Below, piece after piece: positions 42,702-52,700 of a DNA stretch of 64,000 nucleotides. The number at the start of each line of letters is the position of its first letter. Within the stretch, counting starts at the first letter, position 1. Below the pieces are notes generated by a model. That model saw nothing but the letters and a program-made list of their open reading frames with translations, did not search any database and was not told the DNA's origin. Source of the DNA: Sphingomonas taxi (lineage in GTDB: Bacteria > Pseudomonadota > Alphaproteobacteria > Sphingomonadales > Sphingomonadaceae). The position numbers were made by a program, and so were the translations under genes. The stretch spans positions 62,001-126,000 of the forward strand of contig NZ_CP009571.1 in the NCBI RefSeq assembly GCF_000764535.1, written 5' to 3'.

Positions 42702-45089
42702 TCATAATCCCACCGACAACGTCGCCTGCACCGTCCGCGGGCTGAGCGGCCGGAACAGTCCGTCGCCCGTCACCGCCGGCGAGATGAACGACAAGGCGTC
42801 CTTGTCGAACAGATTGTCGACGTTCAGCCGCAGGCGGATGTTGCGGACCGGCCCGATGCTGATGCCGTCGCCGATATCGACATAGGCGGACACGACGGTG
42901 AAGCCGGGCACCTGCGATCCGGGCGCGTTGACGAAGGTCGACTGGCGCCGGCTGGTATATTTGGCGGAGAGGTTCGCCACCAGCCAGCTCGCCGGTTCCA
43001 CCGTCAGCCCGCCCGACACGATCCAGCGCGCACTGTCGGGGATCGTCTTGCCGACGGTCGCGAAAGCGGTCGGGCTGGCCGCGATATCGTCAAGGAAAGT
43101 GGCGTTGTTCCAGGTGACGTTGAGGTTGGCGTAGGCAAGACCGCCGGTCCATGCGGGCCGGTAATTGCCTAGCAGCTCGACGCCATAGGCGCGCGTCCGT
43201 CCGACATTCTGGTAGAAGGTCTCGGTGACGGTGGTGGTGCCGGGCAGGATGGCGGCGATCGCCTGGATGCGATTGTCGAAGCGCGTGTAATAGCCGGTCA
43301 GCGATGCGAAGAGTTCGCGCTGGTTGGTGCGGATGCCCAGCTCCGCGTTGCGCGACCGTTCGGGCGCGGGCGCCGCCACCACCGCCGCCGAGCTGTTGAG
43401 CGCGACCGCATAGATATCGTCCATGCCCTTGGGCAGCGCGAGATTCTCCGAATATGAGGCGAAGATCTGGCTGTGGTCGTCGGGCAGCCGCAGCAGCAGG
43501 CCGGCGGTCGGCAGGAAGGCGTCGCGATAATGCGCGCGATTGTAGTGCGGGCCCCAGCCGGGTCGCACCGTGTCCGCCACGACGCGCGCATAATCGTTGA
43601 AGTCGCGATAGCCGCGCTGCTGATAGTCGAGGTCCAGCCCCTTGATGCCGAGGTCGAGGCTGACCGCGGGCGAGAGGGCGATCCGGTCGCGCAGGAAGAC
43701 CTGCGTCGTCTCGCGTCGCGACCGATAGTCGCGCCGGCGATACACCACTTCGCCGTAATTGGCGGCGCTGGCCGGCGATCCGTCGGTCGTGTTGTAGCGC
43801 AGCTGCGTGCGGTGATAGCGATCGCTTTCCGCCCAGATGCCCAGATCGATCGCGTGCGCGCCGAGATCGGCATGCAGCGCTTCGACGATGCCGTAGCGGT
43901 CGCCGCCGACTCCCGAAAAGCCGAATTGCGTGCCGCGGGGCGCCACCACGGCCTGACCCAGCGCGGCCTGCTGGCGATAGCGCGTCAGGCTGTTGGCATA
44001 ACTGTCGGGCGATACGCCATAGCCGGATTTGTCTTCCCAATAGACCGTCGTCTCCAGTTGCACGCCATCGGCGATGCCGGCATGCGCCGTGCCGCCGTAG
44101 AGCCGGTCGTGGCGGACGTTGATCGAGAGATGCGAATTGTAGGTATAATTGGCGTTCGAATAGCGCGGTCCGCCGGTGACCGGCGCATACTCCGGCACGC
44201 TGCCGATATAGCCCCGGTCGCGGCCGGTCTTGCCACCGAGATCGGGAGTCGCCGACAGATAGTCGGAACGCGACAGGGTGGGCGAGTCATAGTCGAAGAA
44301 GTCGTTGCTGACGAACTTCAGCCGTGCCCAGCTGTCGCCGCCCAGCTCGATCTGCGCCGCCGCCTCCCAATGTTCGCGGTCGACGCTGCCCGCGCCGCGC
44401 CACAGGTCGCTGTCGAGCTTGGTCCGGCTGACGAACGCCGCGACCGGTCCGATCCGGCCGCTGCTCAGCCGCACGAAGGTGCGTTTGAGCCCATAGTCGC
44501 CGAACGTCTGCGCGGCGAAGGCGCCCGCCTCGTCCTGCGGCGCGATCGAGCGATAGGACACGATCGGGCCGAGCGACGCATAGCTCGGCGCGGTGACGCC
44601 GCCGGCGCCGGGCGACGCCTCCACGACCGCGAGATTCTCATTGTCGACATAGCGGAACACCGGGCTGCCGCCGAACGCGTCGCTGCGTCCGGTGGGAATG
44701 CCGTCCACGACGAAACCGATCTGGTCGAGGTTGAAGGCGCGCACCTGCACGCTGTTGCCGAACTCGTAAAGGCCGAGCGCACCGTCGGTCTGCACGTTGA
44801 AGCCCGGCAGCGCCTCCAGCATCTTCAGTCCCGAGATGCCCGAGGGTGCCGAAAGCAGCGCATCGCGGGTCACCGCGACGGTGCTGGTCGTCCGATCCTC
44901 GCCGATCGCCTGCGTCGCCTGCGAGATGCGCCGGCCGCTGACGACGATCTCGCCGCCTTCCTGCGGCTGGTCCGTATCGACCTGTCCCGTCTCGGGCCGC
45001 CCGGTCTGCGCCGTCGCCAGGCCCGGCACCAGCACCATGATCGGCATCAGTGCGATGCAGGCGCGTCGCCGCGCACGTGAAGCACTCAT
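42702..45089 (-). CDS. TonB-dependent outer-membrane receptor
   Basis: 795 residues from an ATG preceded by AAGGGGGGAACGAG; the longer frame runs into the promoter. The signal peptide is ACIALMPIMVLVPGLATAQT. GEIVVSGRRIS is the likely TonB box. The plug reads ISGLKMLEALPGFNVQTDG, VQVRAFNLDQIGFVVDGIP and VVEASPGAGGV, clearly different from the other three receptors in the window. The barrel ends in TVQATLSVGL, without the usual terminal aromatic residue. An AT-rich promoter with the ATGGGAATTA motif upstream links it tentatively to the monooxygenase operon. Confidence 0.92.
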   Translation of the reverse strand: MSASRARRRACIALMPIMVLVPGLATAQTGRPETGQVDTDQPQEGGEIVVSGRRISQATQAIGEDRTTSTVAVTRDALLSAPSGISGLKMLEALPGFNVQTDGALGLYEFGNSVQVRAFNLDQIGFVVDGIPTGRSDAFGGSPVFRYVDNENLAVVEASPGAGGVTAPSYASLGPIVSYRSIAPQDEAGAFAAQTFGDYGLKRTFVRLSSGRIGPVAAFVSRTKLDSDLWRGAGSVDREHWEAAAQIELGGDSWARLKFVSNDFFDYDSPTLSRSDYLSATPDLGGKTGRDRGYIGSVPEYAPVTGGPRYSNANYTYNSHLSINVRHDRLYGGTAHAGIADGVQLETTVYWEDKSGYGVSPDSYANSLTRYRQQAALGQAVVAPRGTQFGFSGVGGDRYGIVEALHADLGAHAIDLGIWAESDRYHRTQLRYNTTDGSPASAANYGEVVYRRRDYRSRRETTQVFLRDRIALSPAVSLDLGIKGLDLDYQQRGYRDFNDYARVVADTVRPGWGPHYNRAHYRDAFLPTAGLLLRLPDDHSQIFASYSENLALPKGMDDIYAVALNSSAAVVAAPAPERSRNAELGIRTNQRELFASLTGYYTRFDNRIQAIAAILPGTTTVTETFYQNVGRTRAYGVELLGNYRPAWTGGLAYANLNVTWNNATFLDDIAASPTAFATVGKTIPDSARWIVSGGLTVEPASWLVANLSAKYTSRRQSTFVNAPGSQVPGFTVVSAYVDIGDGISIGPVRNIRLRLNVDNLFDKDALSFISPAVTGDGLFRPLSPRTVQATLSVGL

Positions 45090-45191
45090 CTCGTTCCCCC
45101 CTTCGATGGCTTGATGCCCGGGCGTATCGCCCTCGGCACGCCGCCATCGTGTCGATCCGTCGACGGGGAGCAACAAACTTATACTATATTG

Positions 45192-45201
45192 ATGGGAATT
45201 A
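45192..45201. promoter_or_regulatory. ATGGGAATTA motif upstream of a TonB receptor gene
   Basis: This 10-base AT-rich motif, within TATATTG and a following AGAC, is identical to the core between the TTCTA/TAGAA arms upstream of the monooxygenase operon. It lies about 100 bp upstream of the receptor start. A shared regulator is inference. Confidence 0.35.
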
Positions 45202-45329
45202 GACTCGCGGCGATGGCGGTCGTCCGACATCACGCAAGCGAGCGACGTCCGACCAGCTGTCCGGTGCACTGCCGAGGCATCGAAATGGGGAGGGGGTTAG
45301 ACCGACGCCGACCCCGCAATGGGGGGAAA

Positions 45330-45404
45330 TGGCTCCCTGAGTAGGATTCGAACCTACGGCCGCTCGATTAACAGTCGAGAGCTCTACCGCTGAGCTATCA
45401 GGGA
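45330..45404 (-). tRNA. tRNA-Asn (anticodon GTT)
   Basis: The minus strand folds as a 75-nt cloverleaf including an encoded CCA end. The acceptor stem TCCCTGA pairs with TCAGGGA, the D-arm is GCTCAGCGGTAGAGC, the anticodon stem CTCGA/TCGAG closes the loop CTGTTAA with anticodon GTT, and the T-arm is GTAGG-TTCGAAT-CCTAC. It lies downstream of nadK on the same strand. It marks the boundary between the accessory stretch and the housekeeping part of the window. Confidence 0.97.
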
Positions 45405-45483
45405 ACGTTGCGTCGTGGAGGGGGTCTATAGCCGCCAGAAATCGGAGTGCAACCCCGTTGTCACCTTTTTCCACAGCTTCGTG

Positions 45484-46260
45484 TCAGGAGACGAACTGCT
45501 CCATCGTGATGCGGTCGTCGAGCGCGTGCTCGGGGTCGAACAGCAAGGTCAGCTCGCGCGCGCGGTCCATGCAGATCGCCACCTCGGCAACGTCGCGGAA
45601 CTCGCGCTGGTCGGCGACCGCCGATACCGGGCGCTTGGCGGGGTCGAGCACGCGCAGCGTGATCCGCGCCTTGTCGGGCAGGATCGCGCCGCGCCAGCGC
45701 CGCGGCCGGAACGGGCTGATCGGGGTCAGCGCCAGCATGTTCGAGCCGAGCGGCAGGATCGGCCCCTGCGCCGACAGATTGTAGGCGGTCGACCCCGCCG
45801 GCGTCGCGACGAGGATACCGTCGCAGGCGAGTTCGGGCATGACGACGCGGTCGTTGACGGTCACTTCCAGCTTCGCGGTCTGCCGCGTCTCGCGCAGCAG
45901 CGACACCTCGTTGATCGCCGGCGCGCGATGGACGCGGCCGTCGATGCCGGTGATCGTCGCGGCGAGCGGCGTCACCTTGAACGACTTGGCGCGGTCGAGC
46001 CGCTCGCCGATGCCGTGGCGGCGCCATTCGTTCATCAGGAAGCCGACCGTGCCGAGGTTCATCCCGAACACCGGCACCGGCGCCGCGCGCCGGTCGAGCA
46101 GCCCGTGCAGCGTCTGCAACATGAAACCGTCGCCGCCCAGCGCGATGATCACGTCGGCCTCGGCGGGATCGACCCAGTCGAGCGCGTCGGCAAGCTCCGC
46201 CGCCGCGGCCTGCGCGGGTGCCGTCGGGGAGGCGACCAGCGCCCGCCGCTCGTAGCTCAT
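45484..46260 (-). CDS. nadK: NAD kinase
   Basis: 258 residues, the normal length of bacterial NAD kinase, which phosphorylates NAD to NADP in the cytoplasm with ATP or polyphosphate. The GGDG motif is at residues 42-45 in VIIALGGDGFML. Further conserved blocks are GMNLGTVGFLMNE, the NE of INEVSLLRE, CDGILVATPAGSTAYNLSAQGPI and LTPISPF. The start overlaps the stop codon of moaA (ATGA), so the two are cotranscribed, an arrangement that has no obvious metabolic logic. Confidence 0.96.
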   Translation of the reverse strand: MSYERRALVASPTAPAQAAAAELADALDWVDPAEADVIIALGGDGFMLQTLHGLLDRRAAPVPVFGMNLGTVGFLMNEWRRHGIGERLDRAKSFKVTPLAATITGIDGRVHRAPAINEVSLLRETRQTAKLEVTVNDRVVMPELACDGILVATPAGSTAYNLSAQGPILPLGSNMLALTPISPFRPRRWRGAILPDKARITLRVLDPAKRPVSAVADQREFRDVAEVAICMDRARELTLLFDPEHALDDRITMEQFVS

Positions 46261-47270
46261 CCGCCGGTGACGCTCATGTGGCGGGCGACCGCGGGGGCGG
46301 CGTCGCGGCCGATGCGGAAATCGTGCCGCGCCGGCTTGCGGGTGAGGCCGAGGTCGATCGCCGCGTCGAGCCCGTCGATGCCGCCGTCGCGCAGCGCCGC
46401 CTTGAGATCGACCTGATCGTCATGGCCGAGGCACAGATAGAGCTTGCCCTCGGTGGTCAGCCGCACGCGGTTGCAACCGTCGCAAAAATTGGCGGTGAGC
46501 GGCGAGATCAAGCCGAGCTTCGTCGCCGTCCCCTCGACCCGCCAATAGCGCGCCGGCCCACCCGTACGATGCGCGTCGCGGTGCAAGGCGAATTGCGTCT
46601 GGAGATCGGCGAGCACGCGGGTCAGCGGCACGAAGCGATCGGTGCGATCCTCGTCGATCGCGCCGAGCGGCATCGTCTCGATCAGCGACAGATCGTGGCC
46701 TTCTTCTACGCACCAGCGCAGCATCGCCGGGATTTCGGCCTCGTTGAGCCCGGCAAGCGCGACCATGTTGATCTTGACCGCGAGCCCCGCCGCCTTCGCC
46801 GCGGCGATACCGCGCAGCACCTGGTCGAGGTCGCCGTGGCGGGTGATGTAGCGGAAGCGCTCGGCGTCGAGGCTGTCGAGGCTGACGTTGATCCGGCGGA
46901 TACCGGCGTCGACCATCTCCTGCGCATGCTGGTCGAGCCGCGTCGCGTTGGTCGTCATGGTCAGTTCGTCGAGCCCGGCGCCGACGTGGCGGCCGAGCCG
47001 CCTCACCAGATCGCCGACGTCGCGGCGCACCAGCGGCTCGCCGCCCGACAGGCGGATCTTGGTCACGCCGCGCGCGATGAACCGCTCGGCGATGATCGCG
47101 ATCTCGTCGAGGCTGAGCAGCTTGGCACGCGGCAGGAAGGTCATCTGCTCGGCCATGCAATAGCGGCAGCGCAGGTCGCACCGGTCGGTGACCGAGATGC
47201 GCAGATAGCGGATGGTGCGACCCTGGGGATCGACCAGCGCCGCGGCGGATTGGGGGAGAACGCTGGTCAT
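46257..47270 (-). CDS. moaA: GTP 3',8-cyclase MoaA (molybdenum cofactor synthesis)
   Basis: A 337-residue radical SAM enzyme that starts molybdopterin synthesis by cyclising GTP. The N-terminal [4Fe-4S] motif is CDLRCRYCMAE (Cx3Cx2C) and the second cluster is near the C-terminus with FCDGCNRVRLTTEGKLYLCLG. The GGEPL SAM-binding motif (LSGGEPLVRRD) and DGRI-type TMTTNATRL segment are present. The terminal GG (SVTGG) required for function is kept. No other moa genes are in the window. Confidence 0.96.
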   Translation of the reverse strand: MTSVLPQSAAALVDPQGRTIRYLRISVTDRCDLRCRYCMAEQMTFLPRAKLLSLDEIAIIAERFIARGVTKIRLSGGEPLVRRDVGDLVRRLGRHVGAGLDELTMTTNATRLDQHAQEMVDAGIRRINVSLDSLDAERFRYITRHGDLDQVLRGIAAAKAAGLAVKINMVALAGLNEAEIPAMLRWCVEEGHDLSLIETMPLGAIDEDRTDRFVPLTRVLADLQTQFALHRDAHRTGGPARYWRVEGTATKLGLISPLTANFCDGCNRVRLTTEGKLYLCLGHDDQVDLKAALRDGGIDGLDAAIDLGLTRKPARHDFRIGRDAAPAVARHMSVTGG

Positions 47271-47377
47271 AGGATGGAGCTAGGCGGTCAACCGTTCAGC
47301 GACAAGTCCGTTCCCGTTCGACAGATCGCCACCACCTGCCATTGCCGCTTTGCGGTCAGGGGCTTAGGCAGGGGGCA

Positions 47378-49036
47378 ATGGGTATCGAGGCCGAGCGGGC
47401 GACGCTGTTCATCGTTTCGGGCGCGGCCCGCAGTGCGGGCGACGCCGCGGTCGGCGATCTGCCCGGCTGGCGGATCGTCGCCGACGAGGGCGGCGAGGGG
47501 GTCGCGGCACGCGCGCTGGCGAGCCGGCCGGCGCTGTTGCTGGTCGACGGTCGCGGCGATCCCGCCGGCGGCCTCGCCGGCGTCCGCGCGCTCGGCGGCC
47601 TCGCCGGGGCGACCGGCGGCGCCTTGCTCGCGGTGGTCGACGACGGTGCGGCGCTCGACGAACTGCACGTCGCCGGCGCCACCCACTTTCTGATCGACCG
47701 CGGCGATCCCGCCGAGCTCCACCAGGCGATCCGCTTCGCCGCGCGCACGCCGCCGCGCGAGCCCGGCGAGCGTCGCGGGCGCGGCATCGGCATCAGCGTC
47801 GAGGCGGGCGATGCCGAAGCATGGATCGGCAGCCGCCTCGCCGCGGGCACGCCGGTCGGCGTGCTGATGATCGCGCTGTCGCGGCTCGACATCCTCAACG
47901 CGGCGCGCGGCCGCGCGGTCGGCGACGCGCTGATCGCCGCGGCGCGCGCGCGGGTCGAGGCGATCACGCTGGCGCTGCTCGGCCCGGCCGGCTTCGTCGC
48001 CGCGCCGACCGGCGGCGACATGATCGTCGCCTCTGCCGCGGCGCCGGCGACGCTCGCCACGCTCGCCGCCGCGCTCGACGCCGCGCTTGCCCAGCCGCTG
48101 CTGGTCGGCGCGCGCCAGGCGGTGCTGGGAAGCCGCTGGGGCATGGCGGCGAGCGGCCCCGACGACGATGCCGCGCGGCTGCTCCGCCGCGCCGGCGAGG
48201 CGCTGGTCGCCGCCAAGGCGAGCGACGGCGCGATGATCCGCGTCGCCGGGCCGGAGGGCGCCGCGCCGCTCGATTCGCTGGCGATCGACCTTCATCTCGC
48301 TATCGAGCGCGGCGAGATCGACGTGCTGTTCCAGCCGCAGGCGCGGATCGATACGCGGACGATCACCGGTGTCGAGGCGCTGGCGCGCTGGCATCACGGC
48401 CGGCTCGGCCCGCTCGGCGCCGACGCGCTGTTCGCCGCCGCCGACCGCGCCGACCTCGGCATCGCTTTGTCCGATCACATCCAGCGGCTGGTGCTCGCCC
48501 GCGTCGCCGCCTGGCCCGCCGCGCTGTCGGCCTTGCGCGTCTCGCTCAACCTCACCGCCGGCGATCTCGGCCGGCCGGGCTTCGCCGCGCTGTTCCTCGA
48601 CCGGGTCGCGGCGAGCGGCGTGCCGTTCGACCGCCTCACCGTCGAGATCACCGAGACCGGCGCGATCCGCAATCTGGAGGCCGCCGCCGAGGTGCTCGCC
48701 ACGTTGCGCGCGGCGGAGGTGCGGGTGGCGCTCGACGATTTCGGCACCGGCTATTCCAGCCTCGCCTATCTCACCGCGCTGCCGCTCGACTATCTCAAGC
48801 TCGACAAGGCGCTCGCCTGCGGCATCGCCGCGACCGCGCGGCAGCGCGGCGTGGTGCGCGCGGTGATGACGCTGGCGCGCTCGCTCGACCTGCCGGTGAT
48901 CGCCGAGGGGGTGGAGACCGACACCCAGCGCGCTTTGCTCGCCGCGGAGGGCTGCGCCTATCTGCAAGGCTATTGGCTCGCCGAGCCGCTCGACGAGGCG
49001 GCGCTGGCGGCGATGGTGGAGGGGACGCGATGCTGA
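47378..49036 (+). CDS. EAL-domain cyclic-di-GMP phosphodiesterase with degenerate GGDEF and REC-like domains
   Basis: 552 residues; the ATG at MGIEAERATLF was chosen over an upstream one with poor context. Residues about 1-130 resemble a receiver fold (ALLLVDGRGDPAGG, ATHFLID) without a clear phosphoacceptor set. Residues 150-310 are a GGDEF relic lacking the GGDEF signature. Residues about 315-550 form an EAL domain with all key positions: EALARW, NLT, EITE, DDFGTGYSS, KLDK, AEGVET and the final QGYW. It should hydrolyse c-di-GMP. It overlaps the following NTF2-like gene by seven bases. Confidence 0.9.
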   Translation: MGIEAERATLFIVSGAARSAGDAAVGDLPGWRIVADEGGEGVAARALASRPALLLVDGRGDPAGGLAGVRALGGLAGATGGALLAVVDDGAALDELHVAGATHFLIDRGDPAELHQAIRFAARTPPREPGERRGRGIGISVEAGDAEAWIGSRLAAGTPVGVLMIALSRLDILNAARGRAVGDALIAAARARVEAITLALLGPAGFVAAPTGGDMIVASAAAPATLATLAAALDAALAQPLLVGARQAVLGSRWGMAASGPDDDAARLLRRAGEALVAAKASDGAMIRVAGPEGAAPLDSLAIDLHLAIERGEIDVLFQPQARIDTRTITGVEALARWHHGRLGPLGADALFAAADRADLGIALSDHIQRLVLARVAAWPAALSALRVSLNLTAGDLGRPGFAALFLDRVAASGVPFDRLTVEITETGAIRNLEAAAEVLATLRAAEVRVALDDFGTGYSSLAYLTALPLDYLKLDKALACGIAATARQRGVVRAVMTLARSLDLPVIAEGVETDTQRALLAAEGCAYLQGYWLAEPLDEAALAAMVEGTRC

Positions 49037-49437
49037 TCGTACCGATGATGCTCGCCGCAGCAGCGGCACCGACGACCGCGGAGGCGGCGATCACCGCGGC
49101 GATGACCGACAGCGCCGCCGGCTGGAGCGCGGGCGACATGCCGCGCTTCCTCGCCGTCTATGCCGAGAATGCGGTGTTCGTCACCAAAGACGGCCTCGTC
49201 CGCGGCAAGCCGGCGATCGCCGCACGCTATGCGAAGACTTACGGTGCTGATCCTGCCGCGCGGGGGCGATTGTCGTTCCGCATGCTCGGCTTCCGCCGGA
49301 TCGACGCGAATCATCGGATGCTCTGGGCGAAGTGGCTGCTCGACTATCCCGGCGGCAAGCAGGATGCGGGCGTCACCTCGCTGCTGTTCGAGCGGCAGGC
49401 GACCGGCTGGAAGATCGTCTCCGACCACAGCAGCTGA
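49030..49437 (+). CDS. NTF2-like / DUF4440 exported protein
   Basis: 135 residues that start inside the end of the EAL gene, so translation is coupled. A short signal sequence (VPMMLAAAAAPTTAEA) is followed by the SnoaL/DUF4440 pattern: MTDSAAGWSAGDMPRFLAVYAENAVFVTKDG, the helix GKPAIAARYAKTYG, and the C-terminal strands MLWAKWLLDYPGGKQDAGVTSLLFERQATGWKIVSDHSS. The fold is a small cone with a ligand pocket. A catalytic role is unproven. Its 3' end is part of a tandem duplication. Confidence 0.85.
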   Translation: MLIVPMMLAAAAAPTTAEAAITAAMTDSAAGWSAGDMPRFLAVYAENAVFVTKDGLVRGKPAIAARYAKTYGADPAARGRLSFRMLGFRRIDANHRMLWAKWLLDYPGGKQDAGVTSLLFERQATGWKIVSDHSS

Positions 49438-49451
49438 GCGGCCGATACGCC

Positions 49452-49551
49452 CGTTCGCCCTGAGCCTGTCGAAGCCTGTCCTGAGCGACGCCGCAGGCGG
49501 CGTCGAAGGGGGCGGTGAGACTCAGGCCCTTCGACAAGCTCAGGGCGAACG
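49452..49551. repeat. Intergenic palindromic repeat, CGTTCGCCCTGAGC family, copy 1
   Basis: Arms of 23 bp (CGTTCGCCCTGAGCCTGTCGA... and its complement, one mismatch) enclose about 54 bases. The sequence type CGTTCGCCCTGAGCTTGTCGAAGGG is a well-known intergenic repeat in sphingomonads and some other proteobacteria. It could fold into a long hairpin RNA and serve as a terminator between convergent genes. Confidence 0.75.
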
Positions 49552-49639
49552 GGGGAAAGGGTGTGGCCGTAAGCCACTCACCCGCAGCCTTCGCCAGCCC
49601 CTCCGACCACGGTAGCTGACCCGCCAACAGGCCTACCTC

Positions 49640-49704
49640 CGTTCGCCCTGAGCTGGTCGAAGGGCAGGTGAGACTCAGGCCCACCAACAAGCTCGGGGCG
49701 AACG
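49640..49704. repeat. Intergenic palindromic repeat, CGTTCGCCCTGAGC family, copy 2
   Basis: A shorter, more diverged copy (65 bp). The left arm reads CGTTCGCCCTGAGCTGGTCG; the right arm carries several changes (CCACCAACAAGCTCGGGG). Confidence 0.65.
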
Positions 49705-49722
49705 GGCCGTAGCCGCGAGCGC

Positions 49723-52700
49723 TTACCCCGCCGCCTTCGCCAGCCCCTTGGACAATTGCAGCGCGCCATGCAGCCGCGATTTCGCATCCGGCCACGCCCG
49801 TTGCAGCACCAGCTTGCTGTCCGGCCGCAGCTTCGCGACGCCGTTCAGCCGCTCGACATAGGCCAGCAGCCCGGGAACGTTGGGCGGCGTATCGTCGTGG
49901 AAGCCGACCAGCACGCCGCGCGGCCCGACGTCCATCTTGGCGATACACGCCTTGCGCGCATTGAGCTTGATCTCGATCACCCGGATCAGATTGTCGGTCG
50001 CGTCGGGCAGCGGCCCGAACCGGTCGATCATCTCGGCGGCGAACGCCTCGATCTCGCGATTGTCCTCCAGCTCGTTCAAGCGGCGATACAGGCCCATCCG
50101 CAGGTCGAGGTCCGGCACGTAATCGTCCGGGATCAGGATCGGCGCATCGACCGTGATCTGTGGGCTGAAGTCGCGCGGGCGCAGCGCCATGCCGCCGGCC
50201 TTGGCGTCCATGATCGCCTCTTCCAGCATCGACTGGTAGAGTTCGTAGCCGACCTCCTTGATATGCCCCGATTGCTCGTCGCCGAGCAGATTGCCCGCAC
50301 CGCGGATATCGAGATCGTGGCTGGCGAGCTGGAAACCGGCCCCCAGCGAATCGAGATCCGACAACACCTTGAGCCGCTTCTCCGCGGTCTCGGTCATCTG
50401 CCGCTCGGGCGGCGTCACCAGATAGGCATAAGCGCGCGTCTTCGACCGCCCGACCCGCCCGCGCAGCTGATAGAGCTGCGCCAGCCCGAACCGGTCGGCG
50501 CGGTTGACGATGATCGTGTTTGCCGAGGCGATGTCGATCCCGCTTTCGATGATCGTCGTCGAGACGAGCACCTCGAACTTCTTGTCGTAGAAGGCGCTCA
50601 TCCGTTCCTCGACCTCGGTCGGGCTCATCTGGCCGTGCGCGACGACGTAGCGGATCTCGGGCACCTCGTTGCGGAGATATTCCTCGAGATCGGGCAGGTC
50701 GGCGACGCGCGGCGTGACGATGAAGCTCTGCCCGCCGCGATAATGTTCGCGCAGCAGCGCCTCGCGCAGCACCACCGGGTCCCAGGGGATCACGTAGGTG
50801 CGCACCGCGAGCCGGTCGACCGGCGGCGTCTGGATCACCGACAGCTCGCGGATGCCGCTCATCGCCATCTGCAACGTGCGCGGGATCGGCGTCGCGGTCA
50901 GCGTCAGCATATGCACGTCGGCGCGCAGCGCCTTCAGCCGCTCCTTGTGCGTCACGCCGAACCGCTGCTCCTCGTCGACGATGACGAGACCGAGCCGCTT
51001 GAAGTCGATATTCTTCGCCAGCAACGCATGCGTGCCGATGACGACGTCGACCGTGCCGCCGGCGAGTCCTTCCTTGACCGCCTTGGCCTCGCCCGCGGGG
51101 ACGAGCCGCGACAGCCGCCCCATGTTCATCGGAAAGCCTTCGAAGCGGGCGCTGAAATTGTTGTAATGCTGCCGCGCGAGCAGCGTCGTCGGACAGACGA
51201 CCGCAACCTGCTTGCCCGCCATCGCCGCGACGAAGGCGGCGCGCAGCGCGATCTCGGTCTTGCCGAAGCCGACGTCGCCGACGATCAGCCGGTCCATCGG
51301 CTTGCCCGCCGACAGGTCGCCGAGCACGTCCTCGATCGCGCGATCCTGATCGTCGGTCTCGGCATAAGGGAAGCGGTCGACGAAGCTCGGATAGCCGCTG
51401 ACATCGGGTTCGAGCACGTCGCCGGGGTGCAGCGCGCGTTCGGCGGCGGTCTTGATGAGCTCGCCCGCGATCTCGCGGATCCGCTCCTTCATCTTCGACT
51501 TGCGCCGCTGCCACGCCTCGCCGCCGAGCCGGTCGAGGCTCGCGCCTTCCTCGTTCGAGCCGTAGCGCGACAGCACCTCGAGATTCTCGACCGGTACGAA
51601 CAATTTGTCGCCGCCGGCATATTCGACCGCGACGCAATCGTGCGGGCTCTTGCCGACGGGGATCGAGGTCAGGCCGAGATATTTGCCGATGCCGTGGTCG
51701 CTGTGGACGACGAGGTCGCCCGGCGTCAGCGCCGCGATCTCGGCGAGGAAGGCGTCGGCGGACTTCTTGCGCTTGGCGCGCCGCACCAGCCGGTCGCCGA
51801 GCATGTCCTGCTCGGTAAGTACGGCGACGTCGGGCGCGGTGAAGCCGTGGTCGAGCGGCAGCACGACGAGCGCGACGCCCGCCGACTTGCCCGTATCGGC
51901 GACGCCCAGCGCCTCCTGCCAGCTGTCCGCCGCCTTGCCGCCGTGGAGGCCATGGTCTTTGAGCAGATTGCCCAGCCGCTCGCGCGCACCGACCGAATAG
52001 CTCGCGAGGACGGGCTTCTTGCCCGCCTTGCGCAAGCCCTTGAGATGATCGACCACCGCCTCGTAGACGTTGGCGCTCGCCGACCGCTCCGGCCCGAAGT
52101 CGCGCGGTCCGTCGACGTCGAAGTCGAGGACGGTGGCGCTTTCCGGCTCGTGGAACGGCGTCGTCAGATGCGCGCGCGCGGCGTCGAGGCTCGCCGCCCA
52201 TTCCTTGGCGTCGAGATACAGCGTCTTCGCGGCGAGCGGCCGATAGCTCCCCGGCTGCGCCGCCTCGGCGCGCTGGCGGTTCTCGTAATAATCGGCGATC
52301 GATTCCATCCGCCCCTCGGCGGCGCCGGTGACGCCGAAGTCGCGCACCACCACGTCGTCGGCGGAGAGATGGTCGAACAGCGTCGCCAGTTTCTCCTCGA
52401 ACAGCGGCAGCCAATGTTCCATGCCGGCGAGCCGCCGCCCGTCGCTGATCGCCTGATACAGAGGATCGCCGGTCGCGGTCGCGCCGAACTTGTCGCGATA
52501 GCGGGTGCGGAAGCGCTTGATCGATTCCTCGTCGAGCAGCGCTTCCGACGCGGGCAGCAGCGTGAAGCCGTCGATCCGCCCGGTGGTGCGCTGGTCCTCG
52601 GGGGAGAAGGTGCGCACCGTCTCGATCTCGTCGCCGAAGAAATCGAGGCGCAGCGCCTGCTCCTCGCCGCTCGGGAACAGGTCGAGGATGCCGCCGCGCA

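Larger units (their letters stand above)
49417..49746. repeat. Tandem duplication of the gene-end / repeat / mfd-end junction
   Basis: Two units can be aligned. Unit 1 (49417-49600) runs from the last codons of the NTF2-like gene through a palindromic repeat to a copy of the mfd tail; unit 2 (49601-49746) repeats the order. CTCCGACCAC...AGCTGA occurs at 49420 and 49601, and CCTTCGCCAGCCCC at 49588 and 49734. The extra copy of the mfd tail still encodes GLAKAAG in antisense. Confidence 0.65.

Noticed and set aside
47288-49069. Open frame antisense to the EAL gene
   Set aside because: Composition is dominated by Arg, Gly and Ala and no motif is present, while the plus-strand frame has an intact EAL active site.
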